A stretch of 54,921 nt of DNA from contig JAICJI010000010.1 in NCBI GenBank assembly GCA_025928515.1, positions 1-54,921 on the forward strand, in the 5' to 3' direction. The translations under genes were made by a program, and so were the position numbers. The stretch comes from Thermoleophilia bacterium (lineage in GTDB: Bacteria > Actinomycetota > Thermoleophilia > Gaiellales > Gaiellaceae). This document shows positions 1 through 8,784 of the stretch, piece after piece (the first letter of the stretch is position 1; the number at the start of each line of letters is the position of its first letter). The notes beneath the pieces were generated by a model. It was not told the origin of the DNA and did not search any database. It worked only from the letters and a program-made list of their open reading frames with translations.

Positions 1-1490
<1,490 letters not shown>

Positions 1491-1503
1491 AGTTGGAAGT
1501 GTA

Positions 1504-1938
1504 TCAGACGGAGCGGTCGTGCGACGAGCGAGCAAGCGCGATTTTTATGACTTTCGCAACGGATTCCCGGAGCTGCGGGTCCTCGATTCCGGCAGCGAGC
1601 GCGGCAGCCTCTCGCTCGTGCTCCGGCGAGGCCTGGACGGGAGGTGCGGCCGGGGGCTCGAGCCCTGTGTCGGGCAGCGGCCCGGGTGTGAAGCGGAGCC
1701 TCGGGCGGCCGGGCAGCCGGCCCGAGATATCCGCCGCGCGCTGGGTCAGCTCGAAGCCCCAGATCGCGTCGCGAACGTGGACGACGAGCGTCCCGTCGGG
1801 CTGCGTCCTCGCAGGCCACGCGTTGCGAGCGATCTCCTCGCCGACCGCGCTCGGCCACGCTGTGACCGCGTCGCCGGCACCGCTGTCGGCGCCCACGCGG
1901 CTCAGCTCCGCCCGGATCTGCTCGCCGACGGGCTCCAC
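1504..1938 (-). CDS. dciA: DciA-type helicase loader (DUF721)
   Basis: 144-residue DUF721 protein. In bacteria lacking DnaC/DnaI, DciA proteins interact with the replicative helicase DnaB and help load it at the origin. The family signature is visible in the N-terminal half: a WPSAVGEEIARNAWP block followed by DGTLVVHVRDAIWGFEL, the usual KH-like core. The C-terminal half is Pro/Ala-rich and then helical (EDPQLRESVAKVIKIAL). It overlaps the end of recF by one base and keeps the actinobacterial order recF-dciA-gyrB, which supports the call. The actual loader function is inferred from the family. Confidence 0.88.
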   Translation of the reverse strand: MEPVGEQIRAELSRVGADSGAGDAVTAWPSAVGEEIARNAWPARTQPDGTLVVHVRDAIWGFELTQRAADISGRLPGRPRLRFTPGPLPDTGLEPPAAPPVQASPEHEREAAALAAGIEDPQLRESVAKVIKIALARSSHDRSV

Positions 1939-3005
1939 TAGGCGGCTGCCTCCAGCACCGAGCCCGGCGCGACTTCGAGCAGCTGGTCGGGAGCCGTCGG
2001 CAGCATTGCGGCGTCGGTCGCGGTCACGAGCGCCTGTCCCGCACTCCGCACGCGCGCGGCGAGGATCTGCCGCCGGCCGGGATCGAGCTCGCTCAAGACG
2101 TCGTCGAGCAGGAGAAGGGGCGGCACGCCCGTCCGGTCGGCGATGGTCTCGGCCTCCGCGAGAAGCAGCGCGAGCAGAGCGAGCCGCTGCTCACCCTGCG
2201 AGCCGAAGCTGCGCAGGTCGCGATTGGCCGCGGCGAGCACAACGTCGTCGAGATGCGGCCCGAGCGAGGTCACTCCGCGCTCGAGGTCGCGGCCGAGCGC
2301 AGCATCCAGGCCTTCGAGCGTCGGCGGGTCGCCCTCGTACCGAAGCGAGACCTCGCCGAGGCCGAGCTCGTCGGCACGCGCGGCGAAAGACGGCTGCAGC
2401 AGCGCGAGAGTCTCGAGACGCTCGGCAACGAGCTCGGCGCCGAGTGTCGCTACGCGCTCGCTCCACGGCTCGATCGCGTCGCGGCCGGAGAGATTCGCGG
2501 CAGCCCGCCGCAGCGCGGCGTTCCTCTGCGCCACTGCCACGCCGTACTCCGCCGGCAGCGGCGCCCGCGCAGGCGAAAAACGGCCGAGAACGCGATCGAA
2601 GTACGCGCGGCGGGCGGCGGGCGGGCCTTTCACGACCCCGAGCCGGTCCGGCGTGAAGACGAGCGCCGAGACCATCGTACGCAGCTGCTCCGCGGCGCGC
2701 AGCGGGGCGCCGTTCAGCTGGGCGCGCTTGCCCTCGCCGCGCCGCACGGTCACCTCGAGCTCCAGCCGCACCTCACCACGTCGGCCGGCGATCGCCGCCC
2801 GCGCGCCGTCGGCTCCGAACCGCACGACCTGCGAGTCGGTGCGCGTTCGCGGAGAGAACCCCTGCGCCGCCACATGCGTCGCCTCGAGCAGGTTCGTCTT
2901 GCCGACGCCGTTCGGCCCAACGAGGAGCACCAGCCCCGGCTGCAGCCCCAGCTCGAGCCGCTCGTAGGAGCGGAAATCGCGAAGCGAGACCGTCTCGACG
3001 ATCAG
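1938..3005 (-). CDS. recF: DNA replication and repair protein RecF, probable CTG start
   Basis: RecF is an SMC-like ATPase that helps load RecA at gaps. The Walker A motif GPNGVGKT falls at 30-37 when translation begins at the CTG at 3005-3003, and the signature/Walker B region LLLLDDVLSELDPGRR is near the C-terminus. The only ATG, GTG or TTG in this frame between the dnaN stop and Walker A is a GTG at 2930, which would remove the conserved first strands (VETVSLRDFRSYERLEL). I therefore extend to the CTG, three codons after the dnaN stop, giving 355 residues, a normal RecF length. No good ribosome binding site is visible, so translation is probably coupled to dnaN. Confidence 0.9.
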   Translation of the reverse strand: MIVETVSLRDFRSYERLELGLQPGLVLLVGPNGVGKTNLLEATHVAAQGFSPRTRTDSQVVRFGADGARAAIAGRRGEVRLELEVTVRRGEGKRAQLNGAPLRAAEQLRTMVSALVFTPDRLGVVKGPPAARRAYFDRVLGRFSPARAPLPAEYGVAVAQRNAALRRAAANLSGRDAIEPWSERVATLGAELVAERLETLALLQPSFAARADELGLGEVSLRYEGDPPTLEGLDAALGRDLERGVTSLGPHLDDVVLAAANRDLRSFGSQGEQRLALLALLLAEAETIADRTGVPPLLLLDDVLSELDPGRRQILAARVRSAGQALVTATDAAMLPTAPDQLLEVAPGSVLEAAA

Positions 3006-3011
3006 CGCCGG

Positions 3012-4148
3012 TCAGCCGGGCAGGCGAATCGGCATGACGAGGTACGTGAAGTCGTCGGCCTCGTCGGTGAGGATCGCCGGCCGAAGTGGGCTGATGAGCT
3101 TCATCTTCACGTCGTTGCCCTCGACCGACTCGAGACCCTCGCGCAGGAACTCCGCGTTGAAGCCGATCTCGAGCGGCTCGCCGCTGTAGGCGACGGGCAT
3201 CGACTCCTGCGACTCGCCCACCTCGTGGGTACGCGCCACGACGATGACCTCGCCGTCGGCGAAGCGCAGCTGCAGCGGCGTCGCGCGCTGGATCATCACG
3301 GCGGCGCGGCGCACGACGTCGAGAAGCTCGGGCCGCGAGATCGTCAGTTCGTGCTCGAACGTCTCGGGCAACAGTTGCCGGTAGTTCGGGAACTGCCCGT
3401 CGATCCGGCGGGTGGTCAGCCAGACGCCGCCGATCGAGAAGAGCACCTGGTTCTCCTGCACGCCGACCGCGATCTCGTCGCCGTCGCCGTCGCCCGGGAT
3501 TCGCGCCAGCTCCTGCAGCGCGCGGCTCGGGACGATGGCCTCGAGCTCCGGCGCGGACGAGGAGAGCGCCGTCTCCTTTACCGCGAGGCGATACGAGTCG
3601 GTCGCCGCCATGACGAGCTTGTCGCCGGCGAACTGGACGAGAACGCCGGTGAGCACAGGGCGCGCCTCGTCGCGCGAAGCCGCACGTGCGACCCGCGCGA
3701 TCGTCTCGAGCAGGGCTTCGCGATCGACCGAGAACGTCTCGGTCTCCGTGAGCTCCGGCAACCGCGGGAAGTCCTCGGCGTTGTACGTGTGGAGTGTGTA
3801 GCTCGCGCTGCCCGACGCAACGTGGACGACGGACTCCGCGGCGCGATGCTCGATCGTCACGTCGTCGCCCGGCAGGAGGCGCGCGATGTCGACAAGCGTC
3901 CGGCCCGGCAGCACGATCGCGCCGTCGCCTTCGACTCGCGCCGGCACCGTCGCGCGCAATGAGAGCTCCATGTCGGTCGCGGCGAGGCGCAGCTCGGCGT
4001 TGTGCGCCTCGAGCAGGATCCCCGACAGGATCTGGATCGCCGTGCGGCTCGAAACAGCGCGACCGACGAGCGCGAGGCCCTGCACGAGCTCCTCCTTCGT
4101 GCAGGTAATCCTCAGCTCGGCACCTACTGCGATGTCACTCTCGATCAT
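3012..4148 (-). CDS. dnaN: DNA polymerase III sliding clamp (beta subunit)
   Basis: 378-residue beta clamp, a homodimeric ring that tethers DNA polymerase III and binds repair proteins. Three tandem clamp domains of about 120 residues can be followed; the C-terminus ends YLVMPIRLPG, the family-typical end (MPxRL) that contributes to the peptide-binding pocket. Conserved stretches include the strand EVIVVARTHEVGESQESM and DFTYLVMP. The ATG at 4148 is preceded by a 129-base spacer with DnaA-box-like sequences that separates it from dnaA. recF begins nine bases after... the last coding codon, so dnaN and recF are probably co-transcribed and coupled. Confidence 0.97.
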   Translation of the reverse strand: MIESDIAVGAELRITCTKEELVQGLALVGRAVSSRTAIQILSGILLEAHNAELRLAATDMELSLRATVPARVEGDGAIVLPGRTLVDIARLLPGDDVTIEHRAAESVVHVASGSASYTLHTYNAEDFPRLPELTETETFSVDREALLETIARVARAASRDEARPVLTGVLVQFAGDKLVMAATDSYRLAVKETALSSSAPELEAIVPSRALQELARIPGDGDGDEIAVGVQENQVLFSIGGVWLTTRRIDGQFPNYRQLLPETFEHELTISRPELLDVVRRAAVMIQRATPLQLRFADGEVIVVARTHEVGESQESMPVAYSGEPLEIGFNAEFLREGLESVEGNDVKMKLISPLRPAILTDEADDFTYLVMPIRLPG

Positions 4149-4277
4149 CTAGGGATTCTCGTAGAAGTCATAGGGAGTGTGGACGACGGGGAAGACGAGC
4201 TTCCGTGGCTTCCTTCCTGCGGTTTGCGTGTGGAGCGTCATTGTGGACGATTCGGGGGGTCCCACAGGCTGGACGCG
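4149..4277. other. dnaA-dnaN spacer with DnaA-box-like sites
   Basis: The 129-base spacer holds two identical copies of TGTGGACGA (4178-4186 and 4242-4250; complement TCGTCCACA, close to the actinobacterial box TTGTCCACA), a half-match TGTGGAGCG (4229-4237) and a CCCACAGG near 4261. This may be one arm of a bipartite origin or DnaA titration sites controlling dnaN. No gene fits here. Confidence 0.6.
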
Positions 4278-5651
4278 TCAGCGGACCTGCTTCACACGTG
4301 CGGTGAGCTCTTGCACGAGGTTGTACACAGACCTGTCCTCACGGATCAAGCGAGAGATCTTCGATGTCGCGTGGATGACCGTCGTGTGGTCGCGGCCGCC
4401 GAACTCCTTGCCGATCTTCGGCAGCGACGAGTCGGTGAGCTCGCGTGAGAGGTACATCGCGACCTGGCGCGGATAGACGATGTTCTGCGAGCGCTTCTCT
4501 CCGCAGAGCTCCTCGAGCGAGAGATCGAACCGGTCGGCGACGAGATCCTGGATGCGCTTGATCGAGACCTCCGCGGCCTCTCCCTGTGGGAAGACGTCGC
4601 GGAGCACGTCCTGTGCGAGCTCGACCGTCATCGGCCGCCCGGTGAGCGACGAGAAGGCAACCACTCGCGTGAGCGCGCCCTCGAGCTCGCGGATGTTGGT
4701 CGAGACGCGGCCGGCGGTGAACGTGAGCACCTGCTCGTCGTGCACGTGGATCCCGTCGACCTTCACCTTCTTGCGCAGGATCGCGATGCGGGTCTCGAGA
4801 TCCGGCGGCTGGATGTCGGTGATCAGCCCCCACTCGAAGCGGCTGCGCAGGCGCTCCTCGAGCGTCGCGATGTCGCGCGGCGGCCGGTCGGAGGACAGCA
4901 CGATCTGCGAGCCGGCCTCGTAGAGCGAGTTGAAGGTGTGGAAGAACTCCTCCTGGAAGCGCTCCTTGCCCTCGAAGAACTGAACGTCGTCGATGAGCAG
5001 GACGTCGTACGCGCGGTAGCGCTGCTTGAAGCCCTCGATCCGCTTGTCGCGGAGCGAGTTGATGAAGTCGTTGACGAAGGCCTCGCTCGTCACGTAGCGG
5101 ACGGAGAGCTCGGACGAGTGCTCGGCGACGTATTGCGCGACGGCCTGGAGCAGGTGCGTCTTGCCGAGTCCCGTGTTGCCGTAGATGAAGAGCGGGTTGT
5201 ACGCCTGCGCCGGCGCCTCGGCGACCGCGAGAGCGGCTGCGTGCGCGAAGCGGTTCGACGACCCGATCACGAACGAGTCGAAGGTGTACTTCTCGCTGAA
5301 GCCGCCGCTCTCAGGGCGTCCGGGCATGCGTTGGACCATGCGAACGGCGCCCTCCGACCCCGCGCGAACCTCCGGCGACGCTGCCGCGTTGTCGGCGACG
5401 CGGAGCTCGAGCGGGCGCTCGATGCCGGTGATGTCGCGCACCGCCGCGCCGATCAGCCCGAGGAAGTGACCCTCGATCCAGTCGCGGGTGAAATCGCTCG
5501 GCACGGTGAGCACGAGCGCGTCCCCGTCGACGGTGAGCTCACGGACGTCACCGAACCACTTGGCGTACGTCCCGTGGGAGAGTGCTTCTTTGAGCCGCCC
5601 GGAGATTTCCTCCCAGAGGTCCTCAGCTGACAGCTCGACTTGGTGCTCCAC
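4278..5651 (-). CDS. dnaA: Chromosomal replication initiator DnaA
   Basis: AAA+ initiator that binds DnaA boxes and opens oriC. From the GTG at 5651 it is 457 residues: domain I (1-85), a short linker, AAA+ domain with Walker A GNTGLGKT (158-165) and Walker [11 protein letters not shown] (217-226), and the domain IV DNA-binding helix with the signature [11 protein letters not shown] (418-428). An upstream in-frame ATG at 5738 would add 29 unconserved residues. The GTG is preferred because it has GGGAGGAG about eleven bases upstream. A promoter with TATGCT lies at 5690-5717, overlapped by a DnaA-box-like site, which suggests autoregulation. Confidence 0.98.
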   Translation of the reverse strand: MEHQVELSAEDLWEEISGRLKEALSHGTYAKWFGDVRELTVDGDALVLTVPSDFTRDWIEGHFLGLIGAAVRDITGIERPLELRVADNAAASPEVRAGSEGAVRMVQRMPGRPESGGFSEKYTFDSFVIGSSNRFAHAAALAVAEAPAQAYNPLFIYGNTGLGKTHLLQAVAQYVAEHSSELSVRYVTSEAFVNDFINSLRDKRIEGFKQRYRAYDVLLIDDVQFFEGKERFQEEFFHTFNSLYEAGSQIVLSSDRPPRDIATLEERLRSRFEWGLITDIQPPDLETRIAILRKKVKVDGIHVHDEQVLTFTAGRVSTNIRELEGALTRVVAFSSLTGRPMTVELAQDVLRDVFPQGEAAEVSIKRIQDLVADRFDLSLEELCGEKRSQNIVYPRQVAMYLSRELTDSSLPKIGKEFGGRDHTTVIHATSKISRLIREDRSVYNLVQELTARVKQVR

Positions 5652-5689
5652 CGACGCCCTGACTCCTCCCCGTCTCCGGCCCGGCGGCC

Positions 5690-5717
5690 AGCATAACAGC
5701 GGTTTCCACAGGGACAA
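5690..5717 (-). promoter_or_regulatory. dnaA promoter overlapped by a DnaA-box-like site
   Basis: Reading leftward: TTGTCC (5717-5712), a 16-base spacer and TATGCT (5695-5690), giving a start near 5683 and a leader of about 32 bases with a strong ribosome binding site. The spacer contains TTTCCACAG (5703-5711 on the plus strand), a DnaA-box-like sequence. DnaA binding here would block its own promoter. Confidence 0.6.
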
Positions 5718-5850
5718 AATCGCCTGATTTGCAGGCACTTCCTGCGTGGCCCCAATCCCTCCACAGGTGTGGACAGGTGTGGGGGCAACTCCCTCGAACC
5801 AATGCCCGAGCCGTCGGCGGCTGTGGACAAGCCGGTGGACAGGGCGTGGC

Positions 5851-5856
5851 TATACT
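5851..5856 (+). promoter_or_regulatory. -10 element (TATACT) upstream of rpmH
   Basis: TATACT matches five of six positions of the housekeeping -10. It would start transcription near 5863, about 65 bases before rpmH. No well-spaced -35 is visible; a DnaA box (5822-5830) lies about twenty bases upstream, so DnaA could affect this promoter. Confidence 0.5.
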
Positions 5857-5879
5857 GACCGCCGCACTGACCGCCCGAC

Positions 5880-5900
5880 CCCGCCACCGGCGGGATTTTT
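5880..5900 (+). terminator. Terminator-like hairpin in the rpmH leader
   Basis: CCCGCC (5880-5885), loop ACC and GGCGGG (5889-5894) form a perfect six-pair GC stem followed by ATTTTT (5895-5900). It lies between the TATACT promoter and the rpmH start and points rightward, so it would work as an attenuator of the rpmH-rnpA operon or stop rightward transcripts leaving oriC. Confidence 0.6.
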
Positions 5901-5927
5901 CTGGCAAAGACGAGCCTTTTCGCAGTC

Positions 5928-6062
5928 GTGAAGCGCACCTATCAGCCCAACGTCCGCCGCCGCAAGCGCAAGCACGGCTTCCGTGCGCGCATGGCGACGA
6001 AGGCCGGCCGGGCGATCCTCAAGCGCCGCCGCGGCAAGGGCCGGGCTCGCCTCTCGGCGTAG
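5928..6062 (+). CDS. rpmH: 50S ribosomal protein L34
   Basis: 44-residue large-subunit protein. The whole family is recognisable: it begins [18 protein letters not shown] and continues [17 protein letters not shown], with the usual extreme Arg/Lys content. The GTG start at 5928 puts KRTYQP at the very N-terminus as in all L34 proteins. First gene of the rpmH-rnpA-yidD-yidC-jag block next to oriC. A terminator-like hairpin sits in its leader. Confidence 0.98.
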   Translation: MKRTYQPNVRRRKRKHGFRARMATKAGRAILKRRRGKGRARLSA

Positions 6063-6085
6063 TCGGCCCGCCGGGATCGAGCTAC

Positions 6086-6091
6086 TAAGCT
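6086..6091 (+). promoter_or_regulatory. Leaderless-type -10 (TAAGCT) before rnpA
   Basis: TAAGCT ends six bases before the rnpA GTG, and no ribosome binding site is present between them. This is the spacing expected when transcription starts at the first base of the start codon. It would give rnpA its own supply independent of rpmH. Confidence 0.4.
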
Positions 6092-6097
6092 GCACCC

Positions 6098-6451
6098 GTG
6101 AAGCGCGCCAATCGCCTGTCCCGCTCCCGGGACTTCGATGCGGTGCATCGCCGCGGCCGCTCGGTCTCTTCCCGCTTTCTCGTTCTCTACTGGCTGCCGC
6201 AGGACGAGCCGGCCGACCCGCGCATCGGGTTCGCCGTGCCGCGAGCGGCCGGCGGCGCAGTCGAGCGCAACCGGATCAAGCGGCGCCTGCGGGAGGTCTG
6301 GCAGAAGCGGCTCGAGCGAGTGCCGACGGGCAACGACTACGTCCTGATCGTCCGCCCCGGCCTCGTCGAGGCGGCCGAGACGAACGGGTTCGACTGGCTC
6401 GGCGAGCGGGTCGACGAGCTGCTCGAGCAGACCGGAGCCCTCGCGGCATGA
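6098..6451 (+). CDS. rnpA: Ribonuclease P protein component
   Basis: 117-residue protein cofactor of RNase P, which removes the 5' leader of pre-tRNAs. The family signature is visible: KRANRLSRSRDFDAVHRRGRS at the N-terminus (first helix and strand), and the RNR motif as AVERNRIKRRLREVW near residues 50-65. Length is normal. It starts with GTG 35 bases after rpmH, with TAAGCT six bases upstream of the start and no Shine-Dalgarno sequence, and overlaps yidD by four bases (ATGA). Confidence 0.97.
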   Translation: MKRANRLSRSRDFDAVHRRGRSVSSRFLVLYWLPQDEPADPRIGFAVPRAAGGAVERNRIKRRLREVWQKRLERVPTGNDYVLIVRPGLVEAAETNGFDWLGERVDELLEQTGALAA

Positions 6452-6678
6452 GTGCCGTCATGCGCGTTCCGTCGCTGCTCGGAGTCGGGCTCGTCTGGCT
6501 CTACCGGCTGACGATCGGTGCGCTCTTCCCGACGACCTGCAAGTACCACCCGTCCTGCTCCGAGTACGCGGTGCAGTCGCTCCGCCGCCACGGCCTCTTC
6601 AAGGGCAGCGCCCTCGCGGGCTGGCGGCTGCTCCGGTGCAACCCCTGGAGTCGCGGAGGCTTCGACCCGGTCCGATGA
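6448..6678 (+). CDS. yidD: Membrane protein insertion efficiency factor YidD
   Basis: 76-residue YidD-family protein, thought to assist YidC-mediated insertion at the inner face of the membrane. An N-terminal hydrophobic/amphipathic helix (PSLLGVGLVWLYRLTIG) is followed by the family core with paired cysteines: TCKYHPSCSEYAVQSLRRHG and then GWRLLRCNPWSRGGFDPV. The ATG at 6448 overlaps the rnpA stop (ATGA) and its own TGA overlaps the yidC ATG, so translation is coupled along the block. Confidence 0.96.
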   Translation: MSAVMRVPSLLGVGLVWLYRLTIGALFPTTCKYHPSCSEYAVQSLRRHGLFKGSALAGWRLLRCNPWSRGGFDPVR

Positions 6679-7511
6679 TCCTCTCCACGATCCCCGTCTT
6701 CAGCCAGCTCGAGCGCGTGATGATTCACGTTCTCAACTTCTTCCACTCCAGCGTGGGCCTGCCCTGGGCGTGGTCGATCGTGGCGACGACGATCGTCGTC
6801 CGGATGATCCTCGTGCCGCTGACGATCCGGCAGATCCACTCGATGCAGTCGCTGCAGAAGCACGCGCCGCAGATGAAGGAGATCCAGAAGAAGTACAAGC
6901 AGGACCGCCAGAAGCAGAACGAGGAGCTGATGAAGTTCTACCGGGAGAACAACATCAACCCGGCTGCCTCGTGCCTGCCGATGCTGCTGCAGCTGCCGGT
7001 CTTCATCGCCCTCTACTACACGCTCAAGCACTTCCAGACGAACTTCCCCTCGTCGAAGGGTCAGGACCTCTCGTTCCTCCACTTCATCCCGTCGATCCAG
7101 GCGCACACGACGACGCACTGGGGCGGCTTCGTGCTCCTCGTCGTCTACGTCGCGAGCCAGATGGCGTCGTCGTTTTTCATGATGACGACGACCGACAAGA
7201 TGCAGCGCACGCTGTTCATGGTGATGCCGCTCTTCTTCGTCTTCATCATCGCGCGCTTCCCCGCCGGACTCGTTCTCTACTGGGTGACGACGAACCTCTG
7301 GACCGTCGGCCAGGGGCTGATCACACGACGGCTCGTCGCGAAGACGCCGCCGCCGACGACCGAGCGACGCAGCTCGCGGACGCCTCCAAAGGACGACGGC
7401 TCGAGCGGCAACGGGGCGAAGAGCGAATCGCCATCTCCGAAGCCGGATCCCTCGGCTTCGCAGCGGCCGCGGCAGGTGCGGCGCAAGAAGAAGCGCACGA
7501 GCCGGAGATGA
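6675..7511 (+). CDS. yidC: Membrane protein insertase YidC
   Basis: 278-residue YidC/Oxa1 insertase of the short Gram-positive type, without the large periplasmic domain. The core begins GLPWAWSIVATTIVVRMILVP with the conserved positively charged residue of the hydrophilic groove (Arg in the first core helix). A cytosolic coiled-coil hairpin follows (KEIQKKYKQDRQKQNEELMKFY), then NINPAASCLPMLLQLPVFIALY and further membrane helices to about residue 220. The C-terminal 55 residues are Pro/Ser-rich and end in a very basic tail (RRKKKRTSRR) likely to contact the ribosome. Starts inside the yidD stop. Confidence 0.97.
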   Translation: MILSTIPVFSQLERVMIHVLNFFHSSVGLPWAWSIVATTIVVRMILVPLTIRQIHSMQSLQKHAPQMKEIQKKYKQDRQKQNEELMKFYRENNINPAASCLPMLLQLPVFIALYYTLKHFQTNFPSSKGQDLSFLHFIPSIQAHTTTHWGGFVLLVVYVASQMASSFFMMTTTDKMQRTLFMVMPLFFVFIIARFPAGLVLYWVTTNLWTVGQGLITRRLVAKTPPPTTERRSSRTPPKDDGSSGNGAKSESPSPKPDPSASQRPRQVRRKKKRTSRR

Positions 7512-8203
7512 GCGAGCTCGAGGATCTGACCGCCGAAGCGACCGGGGAGACGGTCGGCGAAGCGAAGTGGGCGGCGCTGCGCGAGCTCGAGCGCCGGCAT
7601 CCCGGGCTCGACAAAGCTGCGGTGCAGTTCGAGGTCGTCGCAGAAGGGGAGCGCGGCATCCTCGGTGTCGGCTACGAGCCCGCGCGGGTCGTCGCGCATC
7701 TGCCGGCCGAGGCCGCGGACGAAGCTGCAGCTGCCGCGACCACGCTCGACGAGACCGGCCAGGCCGGTGAGGCGCGAGCGCTCGTCGCGCGCATCGTCGG
7801 CACGCTCGGGGTCGACGCCGAGGTGGTAGCGCGGGACGATCCGGAGGCGATCGTCGTCACGTGCTCCGGCCCGGACGTCGGCCTGCTCATCGGCCGTCAC
7901 GGCCAGACGATCGACGCGATCCAGTACCTCCTCAACGTGATCGCGTATCGCGCGCACGGCGACGAGAAGAAGGACGTCGTCGTCGACGCTGCCGGCTACC
8001 GCGCGCGGCGGCAGGCGACGCTCGAGACGCTCGCGGAGCGCGTCGCCGACCGCGTGCGCGAGTCGGGCGACCGCGAGGAGCTCGAGCCGATGACCGCGGT
8101 CGAGCGCAAGGTCGTCCACCTGCACCTCAAGGACGTCGCCGGCGTGGGCACGACCTCCGAGGGCACGGAGCCGAACCGCTACGTCGTCGTCGTTCCCGAC
8201 TGA
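7508..8203 (+). CDS. jag: RNA-binding protein KhpB/Jag (Jag-N, KH, R3H)
   Basis: 231 residues. Jag_N domain at 15-62 (ending ERGILGVGYEPARVV), an Ala-rich linker, KH domain about 103-165 with the RNA-contacting GRHG loop at 129-132 (LLIGRHGQTIDAIQYLLN), and an R3H domain to the C-terminus (RRQATLETLAERVADRV ... ERKVVHLHLKD). In other bacteria KhpB pairs with KhpA, binds RNA and influences cell elongation. The ATG overlaps the yidC stop (ATGA), continuing the coupled block. Confidence 0.95.
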   Translation: MSELEDLTAEATGETVGEAKWAALRELERRHPGLDKAAVQFEVVAEGERGILGVGYEPARVVAHLPAEAADEAAAAATTLDETGQAGEARALVARIVGTLGVDAEVVARDDPEAIVVTCSGPDVGLLIGRHGQTIDAIQYLLNVIAYRAHGDEKKDVVVDAAGYRARRQATLETLAERVADRVRESGDREELEPMTAVERKVVHLHLKDVAGVGTTSEGTEPNRYVVVVPD

Positions 8204-8273
8204 CGACTGGCTTGCGGCGGTCCTCGCGACGCCGGGACTGACGGCGCTCCGCGACCTCCGCCGAGCGCGGGAG

Positions 8274-8768
8274 ATGCTGCTCGACGATGCGCTGCGGGCG
8301 CTGCCTCTCGTCGAGACATTCGGCGGGCCGCTGATCGACGTCGGCTCGGGCGGCGGCTCCCCGGGGATCCCGCTGGCTGCCTCGCTGCCCGACCGCGAAG
8401 TGACGTTGCTGGATGCCGAGCAGCGCAAGTGCGACTTCCTTCGGCGCTGGGCGCCGCCGAACGGCGCGGTCGTCTGGGGCCGCGCGGAGGAGCAACCTAC
8501 GGAAAGCTGGGGCGTGGCGCTGGCGAAGGCGCTCGCGCAGCCTCCAGCCGCGGCGGAGTTGTGCCTGCCGCTCGTTCGCACCGGCGGTGCGGCGGTGCTC
8601 TGGCTCGGCGAGCGGGCGGATCTTCTAGCGCTGGCGGCTGCCTCGGAACAGCTCGGCGGAGGGAAGCCCGAGCTGCATGACGGGCTCGCCGTCCTGCCGA
8701 AGGTCGCGCCGACCCCGCCAGGCTTTCCGCGCCGCGCCGGTATGGCGAAGAAGCGTCCGCTGGCCTAG
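8274..8768 (+). CDS. rsmG: 16S rRNA (guanine527-N7)-methyltransferase RsmG, short N-terminus
   Basis: SAM-dependent methyltransferase acting on G527 of 16S rRNA. The SAM-binding loop LIDVGSGGGSPGIPLA, acidic motif VTLLDAEQRKCDFL and catalytic-region motif VALAKALAQP are visible. From the first canonical start (ATG 8274) it is 164 residues, against about 200-240 for the family. Homology clearly begins upstream (LTALRDLRRARE, matching NLTAIRD...), so a CTG at 8238 or a start inside jag is possible. Either way the usual N-terminal helical bundle is largely missing. Sits between jag and parA as in most bacteria. Confidence 0.85.
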   Translation: MLLDDALRALPLVETFGGPLIDVGSGGGSPGIPLAASLPDREVTLLDAEQRKCDFLRRWAPPNGAVVWGRAEEQPTESWGVALAKALAQPPAAAELCLPLVRTGGAAVLWLGERADLLALAAASEQLGGGKPELHDGLAVLPKVAPTPPGFPRRAGMAKKRPLA

Positions 8769-8784
8769 CGACAATGGCGGGGCG

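Larger units (their letters stand above)
5652..5927. other. oriC: oriC: dnaA-rpmH intergenic region with DnaA boxes
   Basis: 276-base spacer between the divergent dnaA and rpmH genes. DnaA-box matches: TTTCCACAG (5703-5711, plus), CTGTCCACA (5776-5768, minus), a perfect actinobacterial TTGTCCACA (5830-5822, minus) and a CTGTCCACC variant (5842-5834, minus), plus a CCACAGG at 5761-5767. The only clearly AT-richer patch is around 5711-5732, a weak candidate unwinding element. The location between dnaA and rpmH, with genes leaving in both directions and ParAB nearby, makes this the likely origin. Confidence 0.8.

Noticed and set aside
2253-3962. 569-codon plus-strand ORF
   Set aside because: It is antisense to recF and dnaN, both certain; long antisense frames are common at this GC content and the composition (Arg, Asp, His-rich) is shadow-like.
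5742-5782. Extra DnaA boxes at CCCTCCACA and GGTGTGGGG
   Set aside because: Three or more mismatches to TTGTCCACA; kept only as weak context in oriC.
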